Under the pieces are notes generated by a model that was not told the DNA's origin, ran no database searches, and worked only from the letters and a program-made list of their open reading frames with translations. Positions 7,966 to 15,689 of a stretch of 24,138 nt of DNA are shown here, piece after piece. The first letter of the stretch is position 1, and every line of letters begins with the position of its first letter. Location of the stretch: positions 1 to 24,138 of the IMG/VR virus record IMGVR_UViG_3300025133_000585; one strand, given 5' to 3'. This stretch comes from a virus. The translations under genes were made by a program, and so were the position numbers.

Positions 7966-8742
7966 ATGATTAATTCAATTATTGAACCAACAACAAACGC
8001 GCGTAATGCGCGTATAGGCTATAAAAATTTATTAGTCGGCACAACCACAAGCGAAGCGGCGGTTATGCTCATTCCTAACACTTACGAGCGATATAAGCCG
8101 ACGTCAGGTAGTAAAACCATCAAGTTTCAACTAACAGCAAGCGCAACTGTTGATTTTGTTGGTATAGCAGCGCACAACGCAGGAACGCACGATAGCGGCA
8201 CAAGTATTATTATAAAATATGCTGCGACCGTTGGCGGCGCGTTAACTACTATTGACGTAATGGAGTTCGACGAAGAAAACAACGCCAAAATGATTAACTT
8301 TGATCCAGTGACAGCGGCAGAAATTGCGATCACGTTTACAACGTCAACGGCAGGGCTTGAGCTTGGGGTGATTTATGCGGGAGAAGCGCTAGAGATGGAG
8401 CGCCCTATTTATGGCGGGCATAACCCAATAGATTTATCAGCCGAAACAGATTACCAAAACACCAGAAGCGAAAGCGGAAACTTTTTAGGGCGTACAGTCA
8501 TTAGGCGCGGCGCTGAAACAAGCTATCAGTTTAAACACTTGAGCGATGAATGGATCAGGCAAAGTTTTAAGCCTTTTATGAAGTCAGCGATCAAACACCC
8601 GTTTTTTATAAAATGGCGGCCTGATTTATACCAAGCTACCGCGTTCGGGTTTACTACAAAAGATATTAAACCGTCGAACATGGGCGGCGGTAGTCGTTTA
8701 ATGCAAGTTAGCTTTAACATACAGGCGCACCAGGATATATAA
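7966..8742 (+). CDS. Distal-tail-like virion protein
   Basis: This 258-aa protein starts directly after the previous stop. Its first half is strand-rich with a galactose-binding-like pattern (TIKFQLTASATVDFVGIAAH). The second half has GNFLGRTVIRRGAETSYQF and then a motif-rich end, IKHPFFIKWRPDLYQATAFG. Proteins of this kind precede the hub in several GTA-like and Vibrio/Pseudomonas siphophages, and their C-terminal halves resemble distal tail proteins that form the ring joining tube and tip. The placement before the large hub fits. The assignment rests on context and on a general likeness, not on a diagnostic motif. Confidence 0.55.
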   Translation: MINSIIEPTTNARNARIGYKNLLVGTTTSEAAVMLIPNTYERYKPTSGSKTIKFQLTASATVDFVGIAAHNAGTHDSGTSIIIKYAATVGGALTTIDVMEFDEENNAKMINFDPVTAAEIAITFTTSTAGLELGVIYAGEALEMERPIYGGHNPIDLSAETDYQNTRSESGNFLGRTVIRRGAETSYQFKHLSDEWIRQSFKPFMKSAIKHPFFIKWRPDLYQATAFGFTTKDIKPSNMGGGSRLMQVSFNIQAHQDI

Positions 8743-8745
8743 CTA

Positions 8746-11049
8746 ATGAGCTATGCAAATAAAAAGAAAGAGATCGGCCGCGAACACTTATACATAGTTG
8801 AGCTATTAACAGATTATTGCTTTTTAACGCATGGTACATCGCCATGCGCCGCAACTGGTACGGGTGACGCGAAATGTTATAACACGCTTGAGAGTTGTCA
8901 AGATCCGCAAAATTTCACAAAAGAAACGGCTCGCGGTGTATATCGTTTTTATCAAAGCAGATCACCAGCGCCTATCAATATTTCGAGTGGTTTAGGCGGC
9001 AATTGCGACGCAATACCAAGCTTGCAAAACGTGAGCATTTCACCGTCTAAAATAGATATAGGCGGCGGCTTAGGTGTTCGCGCGAGTGTTAACTGCTCTT
9101 TTGTAGATCACCCACATTCTGACATTGGCGCAGACAAATACCTAAATGATCGTACCTATATAGCGTCAGATCGTGGCAGCTTTTGGACTAAATTCAGAGC
9201 AAGGAACCCTAACTACCAGTTCAAAGAAATGCGGGTGTTGTCAGGTTATCTTGTAGATGGGGTTTTTGACAGCGCAAACTTCGAAACGCGTTATTATGTT
9301 ATTGATAAAATGACCGTTACCGGTGGCAAGTGTACCATTACCGGTAAAGATCCGTTAAAATTAGCAAGCAGTGAAAAAGCGCAAGCGCCCACACCAAGTA
9401 AGGGCCAATTACAATCAGACATCACGGCAGGGGCAACAAGCGCAACATTAACCCCCGCGGGCATTGGTAGCGAATACGCGACAAGCGGTAAAATATTGAT
9501 CGGCTCGGAGGTTATGGAGTTTACCCGCAGCGGTGACAACTTAACGCTAACACGCGGCCAAAATAACACTGTAGCGGTTGAGCATGGCGCAAATGATACA
9601 GTGCAACAATGCTTGGAGTACACAAGCGAGCAAGTACACGATATAGTTTATGATTTACTAGTTAACTATGCAGGGGTTAACACTGATTACATCACAACTG
9701 CGCAACTACAAGCTTGGCAAAGCGAAGCAGACACGTATTTAAGCGGGTTATTGAGCGGTATTATTGTAAAACCGTATGATGTAAACAAGCTATTAAAAGA
9801 GTTATCCGAGGCAATGCCGCACTATTTATGGTGGGATGAAAAGCAGCAATCAATACAGTTTACTGCTTTAAAATCACCGCCTTCAAGCGCTAATGTTTTA
9901 AACATGGATGAAAACATAATAAAGCTTACAACGACCGATAAAACAGAGATGCGAAAATCAACTGTCTTTGTGAACTTTGGGCAAATTGATCCAACTAAAA
10001 AACTAGATGAACCCGGCAACTATTTACAATCACATGCGCGTGTTGATACTGATTCCATAGCAAAATATGGATCAAGCGAAGTTAGAACCATAAACTCGCG
10101 GTGGATAACCAACACAAACAAGGCCGCAGCTTTACAACTTGCAAGCTTAATTGGCAGGCGGTTTGCTAATCCACCCAGAGAAGTTGATTTTAGCTTAGAT
10201 GCAAAGGATTCTGATGTTTGGGTCGGTCAGTCTTTATCTGTCAATCACAGAGACATTACAGACTTTTCAGGCGCACCAGTTGACACAATATTCCAAATTA
10301 TCAGCTCGAAAGAAAGTAAAAACTTTGATTATAAAGGCTTGGAGTTTTTATATGGTGTTGCTTTGCCAGAGGATGAAGGAGGCAGCGAACCAGGTGTTAC
10401 ATTAGTTATTATCCCGCCTGACTCTAAAAACATTAATTTAAGGACGGTTTTTGAGGTGGATAATTTGCCGCCTACAGGCTCAACTATTGCCAAATTTGTT
10501 TTACAAAATGGATCGGTTGTTGGCTCAACGTCAACAAGCGCATTTGGCCTTGATACAGGTTCGTGGCCCGCTGGCGCAACAGTTAAGCTTATTATTGATA
10601 GCGGCGCGTATATTGTCGGTAAAGGCGGCGACGGTGGCACAGGTTCGGGCAACGGGTTTAGCGGCGGCGATGCCATCATATTAAACCATGCTCTAACGCT
10701 TACAAATGGCGGCGTTATTGGTGGCGGTGGTGGCGGCGGTGGTGCGGCAGAATCAACAGAGCCGGGTTTTAGTGGTCAGGTTAGCGGCGGCGGCGGTGCG
10801 GGTTATGAGGTCGGTTTTGGGAATGGTGGAGCTGACAACGGCACACTTGAAAACGGCGGCGAAGGTGAAAGCACCCAAGATATAACAGCATTAGCGGGCG
10901 AAGGTGGTGACTTGGGTCAATCAGGTTCTGCCGGTATCGGCAATATCACAGGGGCGGGAGGAGCGGCTGGCTTAGCTATAGATAAAAACGGCTATACATT
11001 AACGCAAACTATTACCGGCAGCGATATACGCGGCAATGTAATCCCGTAA
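8746..11049 (+). CDS. Tail hub / tip attachment protein with Cys4 N-terminus and poly-Gly adhesin tail
   Basis: The product has 767 aa. The N-terminal domain has cysteines at residues 25, 34, 44 and 51 (CYNTLESCQDPQNF), as in the BR0599/lambda gpL-like tail tip proteins that carry an iron-sulfur site. The middle (about 300-550) has a hub-like fold, with LLKELSEAMPHYLWWDE and then VFVNFGQIDPTKKL, and a final sheet region before EDEGGSEPG. From about residue 560 the protein changes to a J-like C-terminal unit. From about 621 it is glycine-rich (GKGGDGGTGSGNG and, at about 655, an eight-glycine run). This resembles poly-glycine-II adhesins such as phage S16 gp38 and the tips of some lambdoid J proteins. 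It should close the tail tip and may bind the receptor. Convergent terminator hairpins follow it. Confidence 0.7.
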   Translation: MSYANKKKEIGREHLYIVELLTDYCFLTHGTSPCAATGTGDAKCYNTLESCQDPQNFTKETARGVYRFYQSRSPAPINISSGLGGNCDAIPSLQNVSISPSKIDIGGGLGVRASVNCSFVDHPHSDIGADKYLNDRTYIASDRGSFWTKFRARNPNYQFKEMRVLSGYLVDGVFDSANFETRYYVIDKMTVTGGKCTITGKDPLKLASSEKAQAPTPSKGQLQSDITAGATSATLTPAGIGSEYATSGKILIGSEVMEFTRSGDNLTLTRGQNNTVAVEHGANDTVQQCLEYTSEQVHDIVYDLLVNYAGVNTDYITTAQLQAWQSEADTYLSGLLSGIIVKPYDVNKLLKELSEAMPHYLWWDEKQQSIQFTALKSPPSSANVLNMDENIIKLTTTDKTEMRKSTVFVNFGQIDPTKKLDEPGNYLQSHARVDTDSIAKYGSSEVRTINSRWITNTNKAAALQLASLIGRRFANPPREVDFSLDAKDSDVWVGQSLSVNHRDITDFSGAPVDTIFQIISSKESKNFDYKGLEFLYGVALPEDEGGSEPGVTLVIIPPDSKNINLRTVFEVDNLPPTGSTIAKFVLQNGSVVGSTSTSAFGLDTGSWPAGATVKLIIDSGAYIVGKGGDGGTGSGNGFSGGDAIILNHALTLTNGGVIGGGGGGGGAAESTEPGFSGQVSGGGGAGYEVGFGNGGADNGTLENGGEGESTQDITALAGEGGDLGQSGSAGIGNITGAGGAAGLAIDKNGYTLTQTITGSDIRGNVIP

Positions 11050-11055
11050 ACGATA

Positions 11056-11086
11056 AAAGCGCCTAGTTAGGCGCTTTATTTTTTGG
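11056..11086. terminator. Convergent intrinsic terminator after tail operon
   Basis: A perfect 9-bp stem AAAGCGCCT/AGGCGCTTT (11056-11064 and 11069-11077) with a four-base loop AGTT is followed on the plus strand by ATTTTTT. It ends the rightward tail operon. On the minus strand the same stem ends the leftward block but has only a short T tract (TTTAT), so it is weaker in that direction. The stop codon of the 76-aa leftward gene lies inside the stem. Confidence 0.85.
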
Positions 11087-11293
11087 TGTTAACCAAGCTC
11101 TTTGATGTTCGTCAACTGTCATGTAAAACTCATCAACAGCGTTAACTTCGTCGTGAAGTGCGGTTATTTGCTTTGCTAGTATGTCGTTTTCAACCACTAA
11201 CATTTTTATCAAAACAAAGCTGTCATCTATAGTTATTTTGTTTTGTTCGTATTCGCTAATAAGCGTATTTAATAAATCAACATCTTGTGTCAT
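11063..11293 (-). CDS. Small acidic coiled-coil hypothetical protein
   Basis: This 76-aa protein is not recognised. It is acidic and largely helical, with leucine/isoleucine heptad-like spacing from LLNTLISEYEQNK to VVENDILAKQITAL, and ends in a short proline/lysine tail. AAGGA lies about 7 bases before the ATG on the minus strand. It is the last gene of the leftward block, downstream of the methyltransferase, and its stop codon lies in the terminator stem. Its length and codon use look real. Confidence 0.6.
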   Translation of the reverse strand: MTQDVDLLNTLISEYEQNKITIDDSFVLIKMLVVENDILAKQITALHDEVNAVDEFYMTVDEHQRAWLTPKNKAPN

Positions 11294-11327
11294 AATGTAA
11301 TTCCTTACTTCGGTTGTTTAAAGTTTT

Positions 11328-11356
11328 GCTGGCGAATAATACCGCCAGCTTTTTTT
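11328..11356 (+). terminator. Second rightward intrinsic terminator
   Basis: A perfect 7-bp GC-rich stem GCTGGCG/CGCCAGC (11328-11334 and 11343-11349) with an 8-base loop is followed by seven T on the plus strand. On the minus strand the stem is followed by AAAAC, so it terminates only rightward transcription. It is thus a back-up that keeps late tail transcription from running antisense into the leftward genes. Confidence 0.75.
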
Positions 11357-11540
11357 ACTCATAATTTAATAAATACTCATCTTCTAGCGCTTTTTGCTCT
11401 TTTAATATTTCAATTTTACGCCGACTTTCTGAGCGGATTATTTTTTGCTCTTTTTCGTTTTTCTTAAGCGCGGTCTTAAGCATAACTTCTCGATCAATTT
11501 CGCGCTGTAAATATTTATTAATTCGTTCTTGTGTTGTCAT
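11355..11540 (-). CDS. Small charged helical hypothetical protein
   Basis: The 61-aa product is almost all charged residues in one long helix ([21 protein letters not shown] and on), with a predicted coiled-coil appearance. A ribosome site AAGGAG lies 10 bases before its ATG, inside the 3' end of the upstream methyltransferase, which it overlaps by 23 bases. The overlap and good SD support a real coupled gene. No family is recognised. Confidence 0.55.
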   Translation of the reverse strand: MTTQERINKYLQREIDREVMLKTALKKNEKEQKIIRSESRRKIEILKEQKALEDEYLLNYE

Positions 11541-12177
11541 TGTTTATACGCTCCTTAGCAATATTAAAATAGTTTTCGTCTAACTCTATACCGATAAAAT
11601 TACGGTTTAAGTTTTTAGCGGCAACGCCTGTTGAACCACTACCCATGAAAGGATCAAGTATTGTTTGCGCTTCATTACTGAACTTTTCTAACAAGTACTG
11701 CAGTAAAGCTACTGGCTTTTGTGTTGGGTGTAATTTATTGCCAGTTCGATTAAACTTTAAAATATTAGGGTCGCGCTTACCGTTTATAAATCTACGTCCT
11801 TTCTGTATAAAAATAATCATCTCATACTTTGGCGCAAAGTCAGCTTTTAAATCACCCATGCTAGTGTTGTTCTTTTCCCATACAAGCACATTCTTTATTT
11901 TAAATTTTTGCTCTAGTGCTTGTTTGAATTTATCAATATTATGAAAGCTACAAAAAACATAATGCGCTGTATTGTCTGCAGCAACTCTAAACAACTCATT
12001 TACCCAAACATCAAGCCAACTTAAATCTTTGTCGTTTTTTATCTTGCTGTATTTCTCTTTTCTATGGTTACTCTGAAACTCCATACCATAAGGAGGATCA
12101 GTTAAAATCATATCAATAGATCCGCTTTCTATTTCTTTCATTCGTTCCAAGCAATCACCTTGTATTAAGTTAATCAT
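11518..12177 (-). CDS. Beta-class DNA amino-methyltransferase (N6-adenine or N4-cytosine)
   Basis: The 219-aa protein transfers a methyl group from S-adenosylmethionine to an exocyclic amino group of DNA. Motif IV DPPY is at residues 27-30. The AdoMet-binding FxGxG motif is near the C-terminus ([10 protein letters not shown], residues 175-184), preceded by HPTQKP at about 150-155. This order, catalytic motif before AdoMet motif, is the beta class of the N6_N4_Mtase family. The short middle gives a small target-recognition region. No restriction enzyme is encoded beside it, so it is an orphan and probably shields phage DNA from host restriction. The base methylated and the site cannot be read from sequence. 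Its start follows the upstream winged-helix gene, whose stop lies in the shared AAGGAATAA ribosome site. Confidence 0.9.
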   Translation of the reverse strand: MINLIQGDCLERMKEIESGSIDMILTDPPYGMEFQSNHRKEKYSKIKNDKDLSWLDVWVNELFRVAADNTAHYVFCSFHNIDKFKQALEQKFKIKNVLVWEKNNTSMGDLKADFAPKYEMIIFIQKGRRFINGKRDPNILKFNRTGNKLHPTQKPVALLQYLLEKFSNEAQTILDPFMGSGSTGVAAKNLNRNFIGIELDENYFNIAKERINNDNTRTN

Positions 12178-12180
12178 TGT

Positions 12181-12483
12181 TTATTCCTTAACTGCTTTTA
12201 TATATAAAGTTTTAGATCGTCCATTCTTTACGCGTTTTGTAATTACTTTTCGCTTACACTCCAGTAATGCCACAGTGCGCTGAACAGTCGCGCGGCCGTA
12301 ACTTGTTTTGTCGACTATAAGTTTTATAGTAATAAAACCGCTGTAGCTACTAATCACTTTTAACACAGTATCAAGAGCTAATTGGCTGACATTACCTGCT
12401 AGCGGTTTGGCCCTTACTTTTCGACTAGCTGGTATATGATTTGTATTAGTATATATTTTTTTTATTGTTTCCGCTGTTAGCAT
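12181..12483 (-). CDS. Winged-helix DNA-binding-like protein
   Basis: The protein of about 100 aa has a winged-helix look: a helix (QLALDTVLKVISSYSG), then ITIKLIVDKTSYGRATVQRTVALLE as a possible turn and recognition helix, then a basic wing (KRKVITKRVKNGRSKTLYIK). The reading frame extends upstream to 12528, but that would overlap the cytosine methyltransferase by 52 bases. The ATG at 12481-12483 has AGGGGT 5-10 bases upstream and overlaps the methyltransferase stop closely (ATGCTAA), so it is preferred. It may be a local regulator or replication accessory. No closer family is recognised. Confidence 0.6.
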   Translation of the reverse strand: MLTAETIKKIYTNTNHIPASRKVRAKPLAGNVSQLALDTVLKVISSYSGFITIKLIVDKTSYGRATVQRTVALLECKRKVITKRVKNGRSKTLYIKAVKE

Positions 12484-13595
12484 TTTGTTACCCCTTTTAA
12501 AATATGTTTGATAACTTCCATCGTCCAAGCATTGCCCGTCATTTTGTAAAGCTGTGTGTTGCTGATACCAGCGTTTAACAGTGTGTTAATATGGCTTTCT
12601 GGCACTGTTTGGAGTCTCATACACTCGCGCGGTGTTAGTTTTCTTATTCTGTAATCCGTATCTAGTATTGTTTCAAAAAAACTTCTTGCGGCAGTTAGGC
12701 AGTTTGCTTTTTTGTGGCTGTGTGACTTATACATTTTTGATTTGTTGCACCTAGCGCTAGTATCTCTCCCTTTTGCGCGACTAAGCTCCTTCCTTAGTTG
12801 TTTGCCTAGCTCCGTTCTTGTTTCGTAGAAAGAGAATGGCGGCTTGGTTGACAAGTTGACCTCGATATCTTTAACTCCGTCCTGTTTTATTATCAAAAAA
12901 TTACCATTCCATGATGCGAATTGACGGGTGGTCATTGTTATAGCCTTATCATTAAAATTAGTTATACAGCTATATGACTTTAAAACCTGCTTGTCTATAT
13001 TATTAAAAAACCATTTATGCCAGTTGTCAGATTGATTCTCAAAATCTGGGTTCAACTCAATAATATCTTTGAGCAAAATACCTTTATCTTCAGGCTGTTC
13101 AACTTTAAAATTTGTCCAGTAATATCTATTGCGATTTTGAGCAGATACTAGGGCGCTATTAATTAAAATTTTATGAACATGACCAAGTGCATTTTCAGTG
13201 TGGGTTGTAATATACTGCTCGAATTCTTTTTTCATTTTTACGTTTTCAATCATAAAGTGCGCTTTCGGGTTGTGATGTTTAACATGCTTCATAATGTCTA
13301 GCATGACCCAGAACAGCATCCCGCGCTCGTCTTTGTCGCCTAACTGTTTGCCAGCCATTGACCAAGCTTGGCAAGGAAAGCCGCCAGTTACTAAGTCAAT
13401 ACTTGACCAATCGATACCCCATTCGCGCCATTTTGTAACATCGCCCATACTAATAGTGTTAGGGTATAGCGCGTTTGTCGCCTGGTTGGCGTACTTGTCG
13501 ATCTCACTACTGTAATAATTATTAACATTAATGTTTAGCGATTCCAGCGCCATGTGGCCTACAGACATCCCATTGAATAAACTTAATACATTCAT
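12477..13595 (-). CDS. DNA cytosine-5 methyltransferase
   Basis: This 372-aa protein methylates carbon 5 of cytosine in DNA. Motif I is LSLFNGMSVG (residues 4-13). The catalytic motif IV GGFPCQAWSMAG holds Cys75, motif VI is ENV (117-119), motif VIII is QNRNRYYW (153-160), motif IX is RKLTPRECMRLQ (318-329) and motif X is TGNAW (353-357). The spacing between VIII and IX is the variable target-recognition region. Motif X has W where GNS/A-V is usual, and the wider motifs resemble the phage/DNMT3-like subgroup; that last point is from memory. No cognate endonuclease is nearby. With the amino-methyltransferase it suggests anti-restriction, and the two may protect different sites. The recognition site is not readable. 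Confidence 0.92.
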   Translation of the reverse strand: MNVLSLFNGMSVGHMALESLNINVNNYYSSEIDKYANQATNALYPNTISMGDVTKWREWGIDWSSIDLVTGGFPCQAWSMAGKQLGDKDERGMLFWVMLDIMKHVKHHNPKAHFMIENVKMKKEFEQYITTHTENALGHVHKILINSALVSAQNRNRYYWTNFKVEQPEDKGILLKDIIELNPDFENQSDNWHKWFFNNIDKQVLKSYSCITNFNDKAITMTTRQFASWNGNFLIIKQDGVKDIEVNLSTKPPFSFYETRTELGKQLRKELSRAKGRDTSARCNKSKMYKSHSHKKANCLTAARSFFETILDTDYRIRKLTPRECMRLQTVPESHINTLLNAGISNTQLYKMTGNAWTMEVIKHILKGVTKC

Positions 13596-13597
13596 TC

Positions 13598-14053
13598 CTA
13601 CTCACTCCAATCTAGGCAAAGGTGTTTATGTTGATCAAACATGATTTCAAACTGATTAGCCTTTGCTATATCTTGCTTAAGCTTGTCTTTCTTTCCTGCG
13701 CGTATGCGGTACTTTAACGCGTTAAACAGACAAGCACCCCGCCATTGCTCAATAGTTAAATTTCTGACTATTATTTCAACCGTTTCATAACCTAAAAGCT
13801 GATAATGACTAGGGCTTTTAACCATGTCGGCGCTTTTATCTTTTGGCGTTGGTGCGGCTTCGGGCTTTGGTGTTAATGTGCCTAAAATATAACCGCTAAC
13901 AGGAACCCACTCTTTAGCGGGCACATCCCAACAAAAAATCTTGTGGCTATAAGCGCCTTGCAGATAGCGTATCCAGGGCGGGTTCTCCGGGTCATTATCG
14001 TAATGAGTAGCGCCTTCGGGGGCTGCGTTCCAGTTTATTTTTAAATCAGTCAT
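13598..14053 (-). CDS. DUF3310 phage protein
   Basis: The C-terminal half (about residues 76-140) matches the DUF3310 family, whose pattern is 'vk.PsHYq..g.E.ieii...lt.eq..g.c.gNaiKYi.Ragkkd....DL.KA'. Here it appears as VKSPSHYQLLGYETVEIIV, then LFNALKYRIRAGKKDKLKQD. The N-terminal half is a separate unit with WNAAPEGATHYDN, also found in phage proteins. Staphylococcal relatives are called SaV; a role as a nucleotide kinase accessory has been annotated, but the function is unclear. It starts after the stop of the ABA-sandwich gene with AAGGAATAAA as ribosome site. The stop is followed by the cytosine methyltransferase ATG two bases on. Confidence 0.72.
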   Translation of the reverse strand: MTDLKINWNAAPEGATHYDNDPENPPWIRYLQGAYSHKIFCWDVPAKEWVPVSGYILGTLTPKPEAAPTPKDKSADMVKSPSHYQLLGYETVEIIVRNLTIEQWRGACLFNALKYRIRAGKKDKLKQDIAKANQFEIMFDQHKHLCLDWSE

Positions 14054-14056
14054 TTT

Positions 14057-14395
14057 TTATTCCTTGTTGGCTTCAATTATTGCTAAGCAGATGGCTTTTT
14101 GTGGGTTATCATCTAGCCATTGAGCAGCACAAGTTTTATAATCAACTTGTCCATCAAACGTGTAAACATCTACAGATGATGCACACCAACAACCACTAGA
14201 CATAGGCGTTAATTCAATATTATACTTAACCATCAGGTCAAAGCACAAAGCTTTGTCTTTCAGGGGGCTGTATATTTTCCAGTTTGCCCCGTCGCCAAAC
14301 TCAAGCTGGGCGCACATATTTACAGACCAGTCCTCGCACTTGGTAAATTCGCCCTCAATCTCTGCAATACGCTTGCATATTTCTAAGTCATTCAT
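14057..14395 (-). CDS. Phage ABA-sandwich-like protein
   Basis: This 112-aa protein has the layout of phage ABA-sandwich proteins: an 'IaeIeG' start (EICKRIAEIEGEF), then IYSPLKDKALCFDLMVKYNI, then an aromatic, cysteine-bearing centre (SGCWCASSVDVYTF), and AICLAIIEANKE at the end. These short proteins are common in phage early regions; their role is unknown. The ribosome site of the next gene overlaps its final Lys-Glu codons. The likeness is from memory of the pattern, so the call is moderate. Confidence 0.6.
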   Translation of the reverse strand: MNDLEICKRIAEIEGEFTKCEDWSVNMCAQLEFGDGANWKIYSPLKDKALCFDLMVKYNIELTPMSSGCWCASSVDVYTFDGQVDYKTCAAQWLDDNPQKAICLAIIEANKE

Positions 14396-14410
14396 TTTTT
14401 TTATTCCTTT

Positions 14411-15163
14411 TTAAATTTCACAGATGCGGCAACCGTGGTTGCTTTCATCCCAACGCTGGCCGATTTTGGCAGTAAATACGCTTTTGTTAATTTCTTTTTC
14501 AATGATCTTTACGTCTATTAGTTGTTTTTTGCCGAAGTCATCATGTTCAAAGGCTTTTATTTTCCATTTGTCGCCCGATGCTAGACAGGGAAAACAACCA
14601 ACGCGATCAAAACCTTGATCATATAAAGGGTTGTGTTCGCCGCTCAGCAGCTCCATTACCTCGCTTGTGGTCCAATCTACAATAGGGAGGCGATACCTCA
14701 CGCCATTTTTGCCTAGATATTGAGGGTATTTTTTAAGTACTTCATGGGGTAAATATAATTCATCAGGATCTTTATAAGCGTAACGCTTTGATCGCTCTGA
14801 GCTTTCATCCGTTCGCATACCATACCAGACTTGCACAGGGCCGTTTTTCTCGGAATACTCTTTTAAAAAAATACGTGTTTCTCTAATTTTTAGTTCGTCG
14901 GTACAGTGCCTAGCCCCACCGCCTGGGAATCTTTTGTACTTTCGTGTTTTTTCCAGTACGCTGCCGCCGCATACGGTGTACATATCAACACTATAGATAT
15001 TAGATATTTTCTTAATGTGTTCGTATGTTAGCGGGTGTTCGTATTTTGTATCACAAAATAAACCTAATACATTTTCAGGGCCAAACTTCTTAACGGCTAA
15101 TTTCATGCAAGCTTGGCTGTCTTTGCCACCGCTAATAGGTACTATACAATTTACTTTTTTCAT
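14411..15163 (-). CDS. PP-loop ATPase, PAPS-reductase-like (possible DNA sulfur or assimilation enzyme)
   Basis: The 250-aa protein carries the PP-loop SGGKDS at residues 11-16 and the paired FCDTKYEHP region. Cysteines are at 87 (RHCTDELKI), 190 and 193 (GCFPC), and 245 and 248 (GCRIC). PP-loop enzymes activate a substrate through adenylation. PAPS reductases of the CysH group and DndC, which makes phosphorothioate DNA, share this fold, and DndC also has a cluster-binding cysteine set. The Cys pairs suggest an iron-sulfur or zinc site. The family member is not certain: assimilatory sulfur handling, base modification and DNA sulfuration are all possible. It sits upstream of two DNA methyltransferases in the same operon, which favours a DNA-modification role by context only. 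QueC-type 7-deazaguanine enzymes look less likely because the C-terminal zinc motif differs. Confidence 0.75.
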   Translation of the reverse strand: MKKVNCIVPISGGKDSQACMKLAVKKFGPENVLGLFCDTKYEHPLTYEHIKKISNIYSVDMYTVCGGSVLEKTRKYKRFPGGGARHCTDELKIRETRIFLKEYSEKNGPVQVWYGMRTDESSERSKRYAYKDPDELYLPHEVLKKYPQYLGKNGVRYRLPIVDWTTSEVMELLSGEHNPLYDQGFDRVGCFPCLASGDKWKIKAFEHDDFGKKQLIDVKIIEKEINKSVFTAKIGQRWDESNHGCRICEI

Positions 15164-15178
15164 CTTGTTTATTCCTTG

Positions 15179-15427
15179 TTAATGGCCGCAGCCGTATATT
15201 GATAATTCGCCGTTTTTTCTTTCCACTACTACATAAGGCCAAGTGCCTGATTTATTTAAGCCGCCCGATGGATCTTTAACGCTTAACCAAGCGATCACAG
15301 GATCGCACCCTTGAAAAAAGTTACCGGGTTGATTGTTCTTTGATTCTCTCACCACTAGCATATCTTCAAGCACTGTCGGCGCTAATGTCGCGCCTAGTCT
15401 GTTGGCGTATTCTGTTAATGTTTCCAT
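15179..15427 (-). CDS. Small hypothetical protein, first gene of the second leftward block
   Basis: The 82-aa protein has no family that I recognise. It is mainly strand-rich, with an acidic to neutral N-terminus (TEYANRLGATLAPTVLEDML) and an end WPYVVVERKNGELSIYGCGH. A ribosome site GAGGGAA lies about 6 bases before the ATG. It follows a consensus-like leftward promoter, so it should be the first translated gene of that transcript. Confidence 0.55.
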   Translation of the reverse strand: METLTEYANRLGATLAPTVLEDMLVVRESKNNQPGNFFQGCDPVIAWLSVKDPSGGLNKSGTWPYVVVERKNGELSIYGCGH

Positions 15428-15456
15428 TTTGTTTCCCTCTTTTTGAATATGCAGTT

Positions 15457-15485
15457 AATTTAACGGTTAGCTATTATCTTGTCAA
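15457..15485 (-). promoter_or_regulatory. Leftward sigma70-type promoter, second block
   Basis: On the minus strand the sequence has TTGACA (plus-strand 15480-15485), a 17-bp spacer and TAAATT (plus-strand 15457-15462). The -35 lies in the last codons of the 71-aa gene, whose stop is TAA. The promoter has the same two hexamers and spacer length as the rightward one at 23403-23431. It would drive the block that starts with the 82-aa gene and continues to the methyltransferases. No experimental evidence is available. Confidence 0.6.
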
Positions 15486-15689
15486 GCGTTTATTTACTCT
15501 TTTTATAAAATCCCTTAACGCACAATTAGCGGCAAAGCCTGCGGAGTTTTGTTTTTTGTGTTCTATAAGCTCATTATCAAACGCTTTTTGATACGTGTCT
15601 TTATACCCTTGCCATGCCTTTTTTTTATACTCAATATGAGGTAGCGTGGATATCTGTTTGCTCACCCATTTTTCATCATGGCTGTTCAT
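15474..15689 (-). CDS. Small basic hypothetical protein
   Basis: The 71-aa protein is lysine-rich and probably helical (EYKKKAWQGYKDTYQKAF, then CALRDFIKRVNKRLTR). It overlaps the end of the VRR-NUC gene by 14 bases, and its last codons contain the next promoter's -35 element. No family is recognised. The overlap and the stop next to the promoter support the frame, but there is little more to say. Confidence 0.5.
   Translation of the reverse strand: MNSHDEKWVSKQISTLPHIEYKKKAWQGYKDTYQKAFDNELIEHKKQNSAGFAANCALRDFIKRVNKRLTR

Noticed and set aside
12484-12528. Longer start for the winged-helix gene
   Set aside because: It would overlap the cytosine methyltransferase more, while the later ATG has a better ribosome site.
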